Shown one piece after another: positions 6,967 to 16,615 of a stretch of 30,021 bases of DNA. The stretch is from DAMCAP01 sp964369265 (lineage in GTDB: Bacteria; Bacillota; Clostridia; Oscillospirales; Ruminococcaceae). The first letter of the stretch is position 1; the number at the start of each line of letters is the position of its first letter. The stretch lies in NCBI GenBank assembly GCA_964369265.1, contig CAYJEV010000014.1, forward strand, positions 1 through 30,021. Direction: 5' to 3'. Below the pieces are notes generated by a model. It was not told where the DNA came from and did not search any database. It saw only the letters and a list, made by a program, of their open reading frames with translations. The position numbers and the translations under genes are program-made.

Positions 6967-9900
6967 TTGGCTAGAACTGTAATAAAATTTTCTGAGCTTT
7001 TTAATGGGAAAATACCAGACGAAAGTGTCGAGTGTTTTGAGGATGTTATAAGCCTAAGCATTGACAAAGGCAAAAGGAATATTGATATGGATGTATCAAT
7101 GAATGGATTTTTGCCAAGAAAGCAGATAGGAAGATTTGAAAATGAGATAAAAAGCTCCCTAAAAGTGGAGAAAGTTATTATAAATCCCAAATATAGCAGG
7201 GAAATTCTTTGTAGAGAATATGTTTTGGATTTATTTATGATGATGTCAAAAGAAAACGTACCAGTTATGGGGTTTTGCGATGATGCAGACATCATTATTC
7301 AAGGCGATAATATAGATATATTATTAAAAAAAGGCGGAAAAGATATCCTTTGCGGTTGCGACTGCGAAAGAAAGCTCGCTGATTACATAAAAAAAGACAT
7401 GGATTTTCTGCCTACCATTGGCATTAAACAAGGCACTGAACAAGAGATTGAAGCTATTTCAAAGCAGATACATGAGGAGATGGAGAAGATTATGCCTGTT
7501 GTAGAGGTATCGGCTCCAGCACCTAAGCGAAAGGAAGGCTTTAATTTTGATACTTCTTTATATCCATTTGAAGATGAATGCGAGCTTGTAATAGGCAAGC
7601 CAATTAAAAAAGCTCCAGTTAAGATTGTTGATACGCATATTGAAGACGGTAAAGTAATTGTTTATGGCGAGATATTTGATATCAATGTTAGAGAAACAAA
7701 AGATAAAAGCAAGAAAATTTATAGCATAGATATAACAGATAAATCTTCCTCAATAACATTAAAGATGTTGCTGCCAAATGAAAAATGCGGTCCAGTTGAT
7801 GCATTAAAAACTGGTAATGCTATAATTGTACAAGGCGAGATAGAGGAAGATAGATTTGATAGGACTGTCGTTATAAAAGCATTTGACATTTCTAAACTTA
7901 CCATTAAAAAACGCGAGGATACAAGCGATGAAAAGAGAGTTGAGCTTCATGCACATACAAAAATGTCAACTAATGATGCTGTGTGTAGTGTTGAAGATTT
8001 AATCTCAACTGCATATAGATTTGGTCATAAGGCAATAGCAGTAACTGATCATGCGAATGTTCAAAGCTATCCAGCTGCAATGAATGCTGTTGAGGGCATT
8101 CAGAAGAAAGGCGGAGAGTTTAAGGTCATTTATGGTGTCGAGGGCTATGTAGTAAACGATGCTACAAGTGGAGCAGTTCTTAATTGTGATGAAATTACTG
8201 CTGATAGCGAAGTTATTGTATTTGACTTTGAAACAACAGGTTTTTCTCCAATCAATGATAGAATAACTGAAATTGGCGCAGTTCGTTTTAAAGATGGTGT
8301 TCCTGCTGATGAATTTGGGACTTTTGTAAATCCTGAAATGACAATACCAGCTCAGGTTGTTGAGATTACAGGCATAACTGATGAGATGGTAAAGGATGCT
8401 CCTCTTGAAAAAGAGGCATTAGAGAAGTTTTTAGAATTTTGTGGCGATGCTAAAGTATTAGTTGCGCATAATGCTGCATTTGATATGTCGTTTTTAAGGG
8501 CAATTGCAAAAAGACATAACATATCTGTTAAGTTTGGCGAGATTGACACACTTGCAATCTCTAGAGGACTTTATAACACAATAGGTAAACATAACTTAGG
8601 CGCAATAGCAAAGTATCTAAAGCTACCAAGCTTTAATGCGCATAGAGCTGTTGACGATGCGAGAGCTCTTGCTCAAATTTTTGAAATCATGCTTAAAGAC
8701 CTATCCTCTGGTAAGCCGCTTAATTATTTTACTGATATCAACAGCAGAATGGGCAATACTGATTTTAAAAAGCAAAGAACAGTACATATGACATTGCTAG
8801 TAAAAAATAAAGCAGGGCTTAAAAATCTATATAAGCTGGTTTCGTATGCGCATGTTGATAATTTCTATATAACACCTCGTATCTTAAAGTCAGAGATTAT
8901 CTCCCATCGAGAGGGCTTGCTTGTTGGATCTGCATGTTCTAATGGCGAGCTTTATAAGGCGGTAACAGAGGGCAAGAGCTGGGATGACCTTGTTAAAATA
9001 GCAGAGTTTTATGATTATCTTGAAGTGCAACCAGAAGACAATAATCTTTCGCTTATTAATGCTGGAACAGCAAAGAGTATAGAAGAGCTTCGAGATTTTA
9101 ACGGTACAATAATAAGGCTTGGAGAGAGGCTTGGAAAGCCTGTTGTTGCAACTGGAGATGTCCATCATCTTGAGGCTGATGATAGTGTTTACAGGACTAT
9201 TCTTATGAGCGATAAGAAAAAGAATGGCATGAGCGACGAGCGTGAAGATAAGATGTATTTTAGAAGCACGAATGAAATGCTTGATAGCTTTTCTTATCTT
9301 GGTGAGGAAAAAGCAAAAGAAATTGTCATCACTAATCCAAACTTAATCGCTGATATGATTGAAGAGGTGCGACCTATCCCAAAAGGAACATACCCTCCAT
9401 CAATTGAAGGCTCTGATGATGAACTAACAAGGATTTGTTGGGAAAGAGCCAGATCAATGTATGGAGATCCTGTGCCTGAGGTTGTTGAGAAGAGGCTTGA
9501 AAAAGAGCTTGGTTCTATTATCAAGCATGGCTTCTCAGTTATGTATATAACGGCACAAAAGCTGGTTGCGAAATCCGAGAGCGAGGGCTATTTAGTTGGC
9601 TCTAGAGGCTCTGTTGGCTCATCTTTTGCAGCAACGATGTCTGGTATATCCGAGGTAAACCCTTTGCCTCCTCATTATAGATGCGAATGCAAATATAGCG
9701 AGTTTGTTGGAGGAGGAGAGTATGGCTCTGGATTTGATCTTCCAGATAAAGACTGTCCTATTTGTGATAAAAAGCTTATTGGTGATGGTCAGGACATACC
9801 ATTTGAAACTTTCCTTGGCTTTAATGGCGACAAACAGCCTGATATTGACCTTAACTTTTCAGGAGATGTGCAAGGAATTGCCCATAAATATACTGAGGAG

Positions 9901-11271
9901 CTTTTTGGTGAAACGCAAGTATTTAAGGCTGGAACTATAGGCAAGATAGCAGAAAAAACTGCCTTTGGAATGGTAAAAAAGCATCTTGAAGAGAATAGAA
10001 TTAGCGTTTATAATGCTGAAATTAACCGTTTATCAAAGGGATGTATTGATGTAAAGCGTACAACTGGTCAGCATCCTGGAGGAATGGTAGTTATTCCTGG
10101 TGGATATGATGTATACGATTTTACACCTGTTCAATATCCAGCAAATAAAAAAGAGTCTGGCATGATGACAACACACCTAGACTTCCATGCTCTGCATGAT
10201 ACAATATTAAAGCTCGATATATTAGGGCACGATGTTCCAACTCTATATAAAAGGCTTGAGGAATACACTGGCGTTATGATTTCAGATGTTCCATCTTGTG
10301 CGCCAGAGGTTATTTCGCTGTTCACTTCCCCGAAAGCTCTTGGTGTGTCTGAAGAAGAAATAATGTGCAACACTGGTAGCCTTGCCCTGCCTGAAATGGG
10401 AACTAACTTTGTTCGACAAATGCTAAAAGAAGCGCAACCAAAGCGTTTTTCAGACTTGCTTCAAATTTCAGGGCTTTCTCATGGAACAGATGTATGGCTT
10501 GGGAATGCGCAGGAGCTTATTAGAAATGGTACTTGCACAATATCTGAAGTTATAGGAACTCGTGACAGCATAATGGTGTATTTAATTTATAAGGGAATTG
10601 AGCCTGGTCTTGCATTTAAAATAACAGAGATAACTCGTAAAGGTAAGGCGGCAAAGGACTTAACTCCTGAAATGATTGAGCTTATGAAAGAAAAGGGTGT
10701 GCCTGATTGGTATATTGATAGTTGCTGCAAAATCAAATATATGTTCCCAAAAGCCCATGCTGCTGCCTATGTTATAGCTGCTGTGCGACTTGGCTGGTAT
10801 AAAATACATCACCCATTAGCATTCTACGCTGCCCATTTTACAGTTAAGCAGGGTGACTTTGATGCAGAAGCTGCAATTCTTGGCAAAGAAGTGGTTAAGC
10901 AAAGAATAAACTATATCAACTCGCTCGATAAAAAGGAGAGAACAGCAAAAGATGAGGGCACTGCCGAAACACTTGCTGTAGTTTATGAAATGCTTGCAAG
11001 GGGATATAAGTTTTTGCAAATTGACTTTAATAAATCCCATGCTAATAAGTATATAATTGAAGATGGTGGTATTAGACTACCATTCAGCTCATTGAAGGGT
11101 GTTGGAGAGGCAGCTGCTCTTTCTCTATACGAAGCTGCTCAAAAAGGTGATTATCTTTCAATTGAGGAGATAGCTGCTGAGGCTAAGGTATCAGCAACTG
11201 TGATGGCAGCTCTAAAGGACTTAGGTGTGTTTGGAAATATGGCTAATACAAATCAAATGACATTATTCTAA
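6967..11271 (+). CDS. polC: DNA polymerase III alpha subunit, Gram-positive type (PolC)
   Basis: Main replicative DNA polymerase of low-GC Gram-positives, with built-in 3'-5' proofreading; 1434 residues, full length. Order of parts: N-terminal domain; OB fold (about 220-315); PHP domain beginning at VELHAHTK (about 325) with TDHAN at 360-364; a DEDD exonuclease inserted in the PHP domain (FDFETTG at 419-425, then HNAAFD and HRAVDDARA); then the second half of PHP. The palm follows, with a CxC...CPIC zinc-type motif just ahead of PDIDLNFSGD (D959, D961). The C-terminal residues QMTLF match the QxxLF sliding-clamp-binding motif. The start is TTG at 6967 after GAAGGGAGC. It directly follows ispG. 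Confidence 0.98.
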   Translation: MARTVIKFSELFNGKIPDESVECFEDVISLSIDKGKRNIDMDVSMNGFLPRKQIGRFENEIKSSLKVEKVIINPKYSREILCREYVLDLFMMMSKENVPVMGFCDDADIIIQGDNIDILLKKGGKDILCGCDCERKLADYIKKDMDFLPTIGIKQGTEQEIEAISKQIHEEMEKIMPVVEVSAPAPKRKEGFNFDTSLYPFEDECELVIGKPIKKAPVKIVDTHIEDGKVIVYGEIFDINVRETKDKSKKIYSIDITDKSSSITLKMLLPNEKCGPVDALKTGNAIIVQGEIEEDRFDRTVVIKAFDISKLTIKKREDTSDEKRVELHAHTKMSTNDAVCSVEDLISTAYRFGHKAIAVTDHANVQSYPAAMNAVEGIQKKGGEFKVIYGVEGYVVNDATSGAVLNCDEITADSEVIVFDFETTGFSPINDRITEIGAVRFKDGVPADEFGTFVNPEMTIPAQVVEITGITDEMVKDAPLEKEALEKFLEFCGDAKVLVAHNAAFDMSFLRAIAKRHNISVKFGEIDTLAISRGLYNTIGKHNLGAIAKYLKLPSFNAHRAVDDARALAQIFEIMLKDLSSGKPLNYFTDINSRMGNTDFKKQRTVHMTLLVKNKAGLKNLYKLVSYAHVDNFYITPRILKSEIISHREGLLVGSACSNGELYKAVTEGKSWDDLVKIAEFYDYLEVQPEDNNLSLINAGTAKSIEELRDFNGTIIRLGERLGKPVVATGDVHHLEADDSVYRTILMSDKKKNGMSDEREDKMYFRSTNEMLDSFSYLGEEKAKEIVITNPNLIADMIEEVRPIPKGTYPPSIEGSDDELTRICWERARSMYGDPVPEVVEKRLEKELGSIIKHGFSVMYITAQKLVAKSESEGYLVGSRGSVGSSFAATMSGISEVNPLPPHYRCECKYSEFVGGGEYGSGFDLPDKDCPICDKKLIGDGQDIPFETFLGFNGDKQPDIDLNFSGDVQGIAHKYTEELFGETQVFKAGTIGKIAEKTAFGMVKKHLEENRISVYNAEINRLSKGCIDVKRTTGQHPGGMVVIPGGYDVYDFTPVQYPANKKESGMMTTHLDFHALHDTILKLDILGHDVPTLYKRLEEYTGVMISDVPSCAPEVISLFTSPKALGVSEEEIMCNTGSLALPEMGTNFVRQMLKEAQPKRFSDLLQISGLSHGTDVWLGNAQELIRNGTCTISEVIGTRDSIMVYLIYKGIEPGLAFKITEITRKGKAAKDLTPEMIELMKEKGVPDWYIDSCCKIKYMFPKAHAAAYVIAAVRLGWYKIHHPLAFYAAHFTVKQGDFDAEAAILGKEVVKQRINYINSLDKKERTAKDEGTAETLAVVYEMLARGYKFLQIDFNKSHANKYIIEDGGIRLPFSSLKGVGEAAALSLYEAAQKGDYLSIEEIAAEAKVSATVMAALKDLGVFGNMANTNQMTLF

Positions 11272-11307
11272 ATGGTTTGTAGTGTGGTGAAAGGGTGGTG
11301 AGAGGAT

Positions 11308-11736
11308 ATGAATTGGATAGAGATAAATACAAAAGAGGATATTGAAAAACTAAAATATGATTACTTTAATTTTCATGATTCTTGCATTATTAGTTTTAGC
11401 CATGTTAGTGGCTCTTATGTTAATGAAGAGAATTATATGGGAATTGAGCGAAGTAAAAATGTATTTTTCATAAAATTCCAAAGCCAAATGGGAGGCAAGG
11501 TTAGGGGAGAAGATAGAAAAATCTTGGAGCTCTGCTTTGAGGGGCTTGTCACTTTGGTGCATTCATTGCCAGAAGACCTTTTTTGCGACATATTTGAATG
11601 TTATTTAGAATTTAACAATGGAAATATCATTTGGTCAAGCGATGCCGACTTTGATTTAAATAAGCCGTTTAACTATCTTTCTTCAAACACCACAATTATA
11701 GCAAATAAGCTTAAATACAGATTTATAGCAAATTAA
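11308..11736 (+). CDS. Hypothetical protein with FHDSCI motif
   Basis: A 142-residue soluble protein that I cannot place firmly. It begins MNWIEINTKEDIEKL, then FNFHDSCIISFSHVSGSYV, and continues as alternating beta-type segments ending near IIANKLKYRFIAN. An N-terminal aromatic-His-Asp-(S)-x-I motif followed by beta strands is seen in several small uncharacterised Firmicutes proteins, some annotated as immunity-like; I do not claim that function here. The ATG has a strong GGTGAGAGG ribosome site. The gene lies 36 bases after polC on the same strand and is followed by the strong hairpin at 11739-11773, so it probably ends the polC transcript. No toxin gene is nearby. Confidence 0.8.
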   Translation: MNWIEINTKEDIEKLKYDYFNFHDSCIISFSHVSGSYVNEENYMGIERSKNVFFIKFQSQMGGKVRGEDRKILELCFEGLVTLVHSLPEDLFCDIFECYLEFNNGNIIWSSDADFDLNKPFNYLSSNTTIIANKLKYRFIAN

Positions 11737-11738
11737 CA

Positions 11739-11773
11739 AAGAGCTGTAGCGACTAAAAATCGCTACAGCTCTT
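11739..11773. terminator. Bidirectional terminator between the polC group and the atp operon
   Basis: A perfect 13-bp inverted repeat, AAGAGCTGTAGCG (11739-11751) and CGCTACAGCTCTT (11761-11773), with a 9-base loop. It lies between convergent stops at 11736 and 11778, so one hairpin can end both transcripts. The T tracts are short on both sides. Confidence 0.88.
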
Positions 11774-11777
11774 AATA

Positions 11778-12188
11778 TTAGTTTTTACTTGATAGTTTAT
11801 GAACCTCAATACGATTCATTGATCTTAGTAGGCGAGTTTTCGCCATAGTAATATCATTGCCATTTTGACCAGCAAGCATCTTTTCAGCTGCTTCCTTAGC
11901 TTTTATAGCACGTTCAAGGTCAATTTTGTCCGCCCACTCAAAAGAGATAGCTGAAACAACGCATTCGCCATTAATCATAGAAACAAATCCACCATTAACA
12001 GCTCCAAACTTTCTTCCCTCAGCAGTATCAACAACAAGCCTGCCAATAGAAATGGCAGCTAGATAGTTAGTGTGTCCTTTTAGAATACCAACATCGCCTT
12101 GAGTTGTACGAACAATAAGCTTAGATACCTCTCCTTTGAAGGAAAGATCTCTGGGTGTAACAATAGTTAGCGGAAAAAAATTAGCCAA
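11778..12188 (-). CDS. atpC: F1Fo ATP synthase epsilon subunit
   Basis: Epsilon subunit of the F1 central stalk, which binds gamma and inhibits ATP hydrolysis. At 136 residues it has the full two-domain form: an N-terminal beta sandwich (FPLTIVTPRDLSFKGEV..., GDVGILKGHTNYLAAI..., NGGFVSM) and a C-terminal helical hairpin (DLERAIKAKEAAEKML... TRLLRSMNRIEVH). It is the last gene of the operon. It starts 3 bases after the atpD stop with an AAAGGGGGTATAA ribosome site and ends just before the shared terminator hairpin. Confidence 0.96.
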   Translation of the reverse strand: MANFFPLTIVTPRDLSFKGEVSKLIVRTTQGDVGILKGHTNYLAAISIGRLVVDTAEGRKFGAVNGGFVSMINGECVVSAISFEWADKIDLERAIKAKEAAEKMLAGQNGNDITMAKTRLLRSMNRIEVHKLSSKN

Positions 12189-12191
12189 CAG

Positions 12192-13592
12192 TTATACCCC
12201 CTTTCGGGCTTTTTCTACTACTTCATCAATTGAACCAACGAATAAGAATGCTGATTCTGGAAGATCATCATGCAGACCATCAAGGATTTCCTTAAATCCT
12301 CTAACAGTTTCAGCAACAGGAACGTATTTACCATCAAAACCAGTGAACTGTTCAGCAACAGTAAATGGCTGAGATAGGAAACGCTGAATTCTTCTTGCTC
12401 TTGAAACAGTAACCTTGTCCTCATCAGAAAGCTCATCCATACCAAGAATAGCAATGATGTCTTGAAGCTCTTTATATCTTTGAAGCATTGCTTGAACACG
12501 TCTAGCAACTTCATAATGCTCCTCACCAACGATTTCAGGACGAAGGATTGTGGAGGAGGAATCTAGTGGATCAACTGCTGGATAAATACCAAGAGAAGCG
12601 ATACCACGAGAAAGAACTGTTTTTGCATCAAGATGGGCGAAAGTAGTTGCAGGAGCTGGGTCAGTAAGGTCATCCGCAGGCACATAAACAGCTTGTACAG
12701 AAGTAATAGAGCCTTTTTTAGTTGAGGTAATTCTCTCTTGAAGCGCACCCATCTCTGTTGCAAGAGTTGGCTGATAACCAACCGCAGAAGGCATACGTCC
12801 TAGTAGAGCTGAAACCTCAGAACCAGCTTGTGTGAAACGGAAGATATTATCAACGAAGTATAGAACGTCTTGTCCCATAGCATCTCTGAAATACTCAGCC
12901 ATTGTAAGTCCAGAAAGAGCAACTCTCATTCTTGCTCCTGGTGGCTCATTCATTTGCCCATAAACAAGGGCGATTTTATCAATAACTCCTGATTCAATCA
13001 TCTCATGGTAAAGGTCGTTACCCTCACGAGTACGTTCACCAACACCAGAGAATACTGAAATACCACCATGTTGAGTTGCGATATTGTTGATAAGCTCAAG
13101 AATAACAACTGTCTTACCAACACCAGCACCACCAAACAGACCAATCTTACCGCCCTTAGCATAAGGTGCGATAAGGTCGATAACCTTGATGCCTGTTTCT
13201 AGCATCTCAGTTGTGCCTTCTTGCTCTTCGAAAGAAGGAGCTTCACGGTGAATGCTCCACTTTTCAACATTTTCAGGAGCTGGTTTATTGTCTAGTGCAT
13301 CGCCTAGTAGATTAAAAATACGACCTAAAGTCTCCTTACCAACAGGCACAGAAATTGGTGCGCCTGTATCAATAGCATCCATACCTCTAACAAGACCATC
13401 AGTAGAACTCATTGCAATACAACGCACAACATCGTCGCCGATGTGTTGTGCAACTTCTAAAACAACTTTCTTACCATCTTCTCTATGGATTTCAATTGCA
13501 TTAAGGAGCTTAGGGAGGTTGCCAGCTTCAAATTTAATATCAAGAACTGGTCCAATAACGGTTAAAATAGAACCCTTAACCTGGTTGTTCAT
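12192..13592 (-). CDS. atpD: F1Fo ATP synthase beta subunit
   Basis: Catalytic subunit of F1, 466 residues from the chosen start. It shows the Walker A loop GGAGVGKT, the catalytic region GVGERTREGNDLYHEM (Glu and Arg conserved), the Walker B region DVLYFVDNIFRFTQAGSEVSALLGRMPSAVGYQPTL (given here in overlapping parts: DVLYFVDNIFRF, GSEVSALLGRMPS) and the C-terminal helical domain. In-frame ATGs exist at 13616, 13598 and 13592. The AGGAG at 13601-13605 is 8 bases from 13592, only 2 from 13598 and lies downstream of 13616, so MNNQVKG is the likely N-terminus. It sits between atpG and atpC in the standard order. Confidence 0.98.
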   Translation of the reverse strand: MNNQVKGSILTVIGPVLDIKFEAGNLPKLLNAIEIHREDGKKVVLEVAQHIGDDVVRCIAMSSTDGLVRGMDAIDTGAPISVPVGKETLGRIFNLLGDALDNKPAPENVEKWSIHREAPSFEEQEGTTEMLETGIKVIDLIAPYAKGGKIGLFGGAGVGKTVVILELINNIATQHGGISVFSGVGERTREGNDLYHEMIESGVIDKIALVYGQMNEPPGARMRVALSGLTMAEYFRDAMGQDVLYFVDNIFRFTQAGSEVSALLGRMPSAVGYQPTLATEMGALQERITSTKKGSITSVQAVYVPADDLTDPAPATTFAHLDAKTVLSRGIASLGIYPAVDPLDSSSTILRPEIVGEEHYEVARRVQAMLQRYKELQDIIAILGMDELSDEDKVTVSRARRIQRFLSQPFTVAEQFTGFDGKYVPVAETVRGFKEILDGLHDDLPESAFLFVGSIDEVVEKARKGV

Positions 13593-13665
13593 CTGCATCT
13601 CTCCTAAACTATTCATATTATATATTCCCTAAAAAGGGAAGTTAAGTTTAACTTAGCCTAAACTT

Positions 13666-14523
13666 TTAGTTTTGCGCATTAGCACCTGCAACAATCTCAG
13701 TAATTTCTTGAGTGATAGCTGATTGTCTAGCACGATTGTAAAGAAGACCTAAGCTAGTTAGCATTTCATCTGCATTATCAGTTGCATTTTCCATCGCAGA
13801 ACGTCTAGCGCCTTGCTCAGAAGCAAATGATTCGCATAATGCACCATATATTTCTCCAGCAATGAACTGAGGAGTGATAATATTAAACACATCTTCAGCA
13901 TTAGGATCATAAATGGTTAAAGTTGAAACGCCTGCTGGCTTTTCTCTATCAAGAGTTAGCGGCAAAAGCTTTCTCTCATTAGGTTGCTGGGAAAGCATAG
14001 AAACAAAGCTAGTATAAATTAGTCTTATTTCATCAAACTTTCCTTTTCTAAAGCCCTCACAAACTGTTTTTGATAACTCAAAACAATCAGAAAGCCCAAA
14101 TTCTTCAACAACAGTTTCCTCTGGTAGTAAAGTATCGAAGTTTCTTTTCTTAAAGAACTCAGTTGCTTTTTTACCAATAGGAACAACCACACTGTTTTTA
14201 TCGCCAATAGATTGCAGAGCAAATTTTAATACATTCGCATTGTATCCACCAGCAAGACCTCTATCACCGGCAATGATGATATAGCAGATTTTTTTTGTGC
14301 TTTTGCGATTATTTAAGAAAGGAGAGGAGAAGTCTTTATTTGCTTCAATAATACTTGACATGGTTGTGTAAACTTGATCAAAATAAGGTCTAGCTTTTTC
14401 AAGATTAGCTCTTGCACGTCTTAGTTTACTAGAAGCAACAAGCTCCATCGCCTTAGTTATCTGTCTAGTGCTTTCAACGCTTTTTATTCTAAGCCTTACA
14501 TCTTTCATATTAGCTCCAGCCAT
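13666..14523 (-). CDS. atpG: F1Fo ATP synthase gamma subunit
   Basis: Central-stalk subunit that rotates inside the alpha3beta3 ring; 285 residues, normal length. The N-terminal helix MKDVRLRIKSVESTRQITKAM and the C-terminal helix (SAMENATDNADEM... LYNRARQSAITQEITEIV) form the coiled coil; these conserved ends define the family. The middle Rossmann-like part contains YIIIAGDRGLAGGYN. The ATG at 14523 follows AGGAGGGA. It lies between atpA (18-base gap) and atpD in the operon. Confidence 0.97.
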   Translation of the reverse strand: MAGANMKDVRLRIKSVESTRQITKAMELVASSKLRRARANLEKARPYFDQVYTTMSSIIEANKDFSSPFLNNRKSTKKICYIIIAGDRGLAGGYNANVLKFALQSIGDKNSVVVPIGKKATEFFKKRNFDTLLPEETVVEEFGLSDCFELSKTVCEGFRKGKFDEIRLIYTSFVSMLSQQPNERKLLPLTLDREKPAGVSTLTIYDPNAEDVFNIITPQFIAGEIYGALCESFASEQGARRSAMENATDNADEMLTSLGLLYNRARQSAITQEITEIVAGANAQN

Positions 14524-14541
14524 AAAAATCCCTCCTAACTG

Positions 14542-16044
14542 CTAAAAGCTCTTTTTAAATTCAGTGATTGCAACAACAATCTTCTCAGCAATCTCATCTT
14601 CTAGCTTACCAGTTTCAGTAATGCTAGAGAAAATTTCTGGATAGCTTGCAGAGATAAAGTCATATAGTCCAGATTCAAAGTCAGTAACTCTTTCAACAGG
14701 AATGTCATTTAAATAGCCGTTTGTAACAGCATAAATGATAACAACCTGCTTTTCAACGTCAACTGGCTTGTTGTTTGGTTGCTTTAGAACCTCAACAATT
14801 CTCTCACCAAGCGCTAGACGCATCTTAGTATCGGCATCAAGGTCAGAACCGAACTGGCTGAACGCTTGAAGCTCACGATATTGAGAGTATTGAAGCTTTA
14901 GAGAACCAGAAACCTTTTTGATAGCCTTAATCTGCGCATTACCACCAACACGAGATACAGAAATACCAGGGTTAACTGCTGGACGAACGCCAGAGTGGAA
15001 TAGCTCAGACTCTAGGAAGATTTGTCCATCAGTGATAGAGATAACGTTTGTTGGGATATAAGCAGAAACGTCACCTTCTTGTGTTTCAATTATAGGAAGT
15101 GCTGTAATTGAACCGCCGCCATAAGCATCATCAAGCTTAGCTGCACGCTCTAGCAGACGGGAGTGTAGATAGAATACATCACCAGGATATGCTTCACGGC
15201 CTGGTGGTCTTTTAAGTAGTAGAGAAAGAGCTCTATAAGCAACAGCATGCTTAGAAAGATCATCATAAATGATTAGAACGTCTTTTCCTTGATACATAAA
15301 GTATTCTGCGATAGAACAACCAGAGTATGGAGCGATGTATTGAAGAGGAGCAAGCTCAGAAGCAGTTGCTGCAACAACAACAGTATAGTCCATAGCGTTG
15401 TTTTGAGTTAGAGTTTCAACAACTCTAGCAACAGTTGAACGCTTTTGTCCAATAGCAACATAGATACAAATCATATCTTTTCCACGTTGGTTAATGATAG
15501 TATCAGTTGCGATTGTTGTTTTACCAGTTTGTCTATCTCCGATTATAAGCTCTCTTTGTCCTCTACCAACAGGAATCATAGAGTCGATAGCCTTAATACC
15601 AGTTTGAACTGGCTGATGAACAGACTTTCTCTCGATGATACCAGGAGCCTCACACTCGATAGGACGAATTTCAGTAGTTTCGATAGGCCCTTTGCCATCA
15701 ATAGGCTGACCAAGAGCGTTAACAACTCTACCAAGCATTGCCTCGCCTACAGGAACAGACATAATTCTTCCTGTACGCTTAACATTTGAGCCTTCCTTGA
15801 TGTTGTCGTCCTCACCAAGTAGAACAGCACCAACAATGTCAGCATCAAGGTTTTGAGCCATAGCGTAAACTCCGCTATCAAACTCAAGAAGCTCACTCGC
15901 CATACACTTGTCAAGACCATGTATACGAGCGATACCATCACCAACCTCGACAACTGTACCAACATCAGAAAGCTCAATTTTAGATTTATAATTCTTAATC
16001 TGCGCCTTTATAATTTCGGTTATTTCTTCAGGGCGTAGCTGCAT
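14542..16044 (-). CDS. atpA: F1Fo ATP synthase alpha subunit
   Basis: Regulatory nucleotide-binding subunit of F1, 500 residues. Visible landmarks are the N-terminal RPEEITEIIKAQI helix that docks delta, the beta-barrel DVGTVVEVGDGIARIHGL, Walker A GDRQTGKT, the DDLSKHAVAYR stretch, LLLKRPPGREAYPGDVFYLH (split: RPPGREAYPGD), and the arginine-finger region ISVSRVGGNAQIKA. The start ATG at 16044 has a GGTGAG ribosome site. The gene is 26 bases after atpH. Complete, with no unusual substitution seen. Confidence 0.98.
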   Translation of the reverse strand: MQLRPEEITEIIKAQIKNYKSKIELSDVGTVVEVGDGIARIHGLDKCMASELLEFDSGVYAMAQNLDADIVGAVLLGEDDNIKEGSNVKRTGRIMSVPVGEAMLGRVVNALGQPIDGKGPIETTEIRPIECEAPGIIERKSVHQPVQTGIKAIDSMIPVGRGQRELIIGDRQTGKTTIATDTIINQRGKDMICIYVAIGQKRSTVARVVETLTQNNAMDYTVVVAATASELAPLQYIAPYSGCSIAEYFMYQGKDVLIIYDDLSKHAVAYRALSLLLKRPPGREAYPGDVFYLHSRLLERAAKLDDAYGGGSITALPIIETQEGDVSAYIPTNVISITDGQIFLESELFHSGVRPAVNPGISVSRVGGNAQIKAIKKVSGSLKLQYSQYRELQAFSQFGSDLDADTKMRLALGERIVEVLKQPNNKPVDVEKQVVIIYAVTNGYLNDIPVERVTDFESGLYDFISASYPEIFSSITETGKLEDEIAEKIVVAITEFKKSF

Positions 16045-16070
16045 GGGTTCTCACCAACTTTCATAGTAAT

Positions 16071-16613
16071 TTATGCTGAATGATTTAAAAAGCTCTTAGC
16101 GATTGTATCAATCTTACCTCTAACAGAACCATCCATTCTCTCGCCATCAATATCAACAATGACACCAGCAAGACAAGTAGAATCAATTTTAGTGGTAATA
16201 AGAACTTTCTTTCCTGTAACTTCTGATAAACGCTTTGCAAGCTTTTCTTTATTATCCTCATTTAATGGGATAGCAGTAGTTACAACAGCCTCACAAATAT
16301 TATTATCCTTATAATACTGCTTAACATATTCTTTAATAATGCTAGAAAAAGCTTTAATTCTATCTTTTTCAATAAGCAGCATAATAAAGCTTAAGTTATC
16401 GCTAGTTAAAGCATTTTCAAAAATATTTTGAACAATAGTAAGGCGCTCTTTTTTAGGAATGGAAGGGGTGCATAAAATTCTTAGTAAATCTTTGTTTTCT
16501 GAAAAACAAGCTTCAACAAATTTTAATTGTTCAAGAGTTTGAACCTCTTGAGAGCTCTCCTTCGCAACTTCAAAAATAGCCCTCGCATAAGTGACAGCAA
16601 CAACACTAGCCAT
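16071..16613 (-). CDS. atpH: F1Fo ATP synthase delta subunit
   Basis: Delta subunit, joining the top of F1 to the b-subunit stalk; 180 residues, typical. The N-terminal six-helix domain begins VAVTYARAIFEVA, a hallmark of the family, and the C-terminal part holds LAKRLSEVTGKKV, the GVIVDIDGERMDGSVRGKI beta hairpin (in parts: VIVDIDGERMD, SVRGKI) and a final helix. It starts 2 bases after the atpF stop, so translation is probably coupled. Confidence 0.95.
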   Translation of the reverse strand: MASVVAVTYARAIFEVAKESSQEVQTLEQLKFVEACFSENKDLLRILCTPSIPKKERLTIVQNIFENALTSDNLSFIMLLIEKDRIKAFSSIIKEYVKQYYKDNNICEAVVTTAIPLNEDNKEKLAKRLSEVTGKKVLITTKIDSTCLAGVIVDIDGERMDGSVRGKIDTIAKSFLNHSA

Positions 16614-16615
16614 AA

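Noticed and set aside
11308..11736. Toxin-immunity module
   Set aside because: The FHD motif recalls some immunity-type proteins, but there is no toxin, secretion marker or second small gene nearby.
13593..13616. 8-residue N-terminal extension of AtpD from ATG 13616
   Set aside because: The ribosome site AGGAG lies downstream of that ATG and is spaced correctly only for 13592.
13252..13632. 126-codon plus-strand frame opposite the start of atpD
   Set aside because: Antisense to strongly conserved atpD codons; no promoter, ribosome site or recognisable domain.
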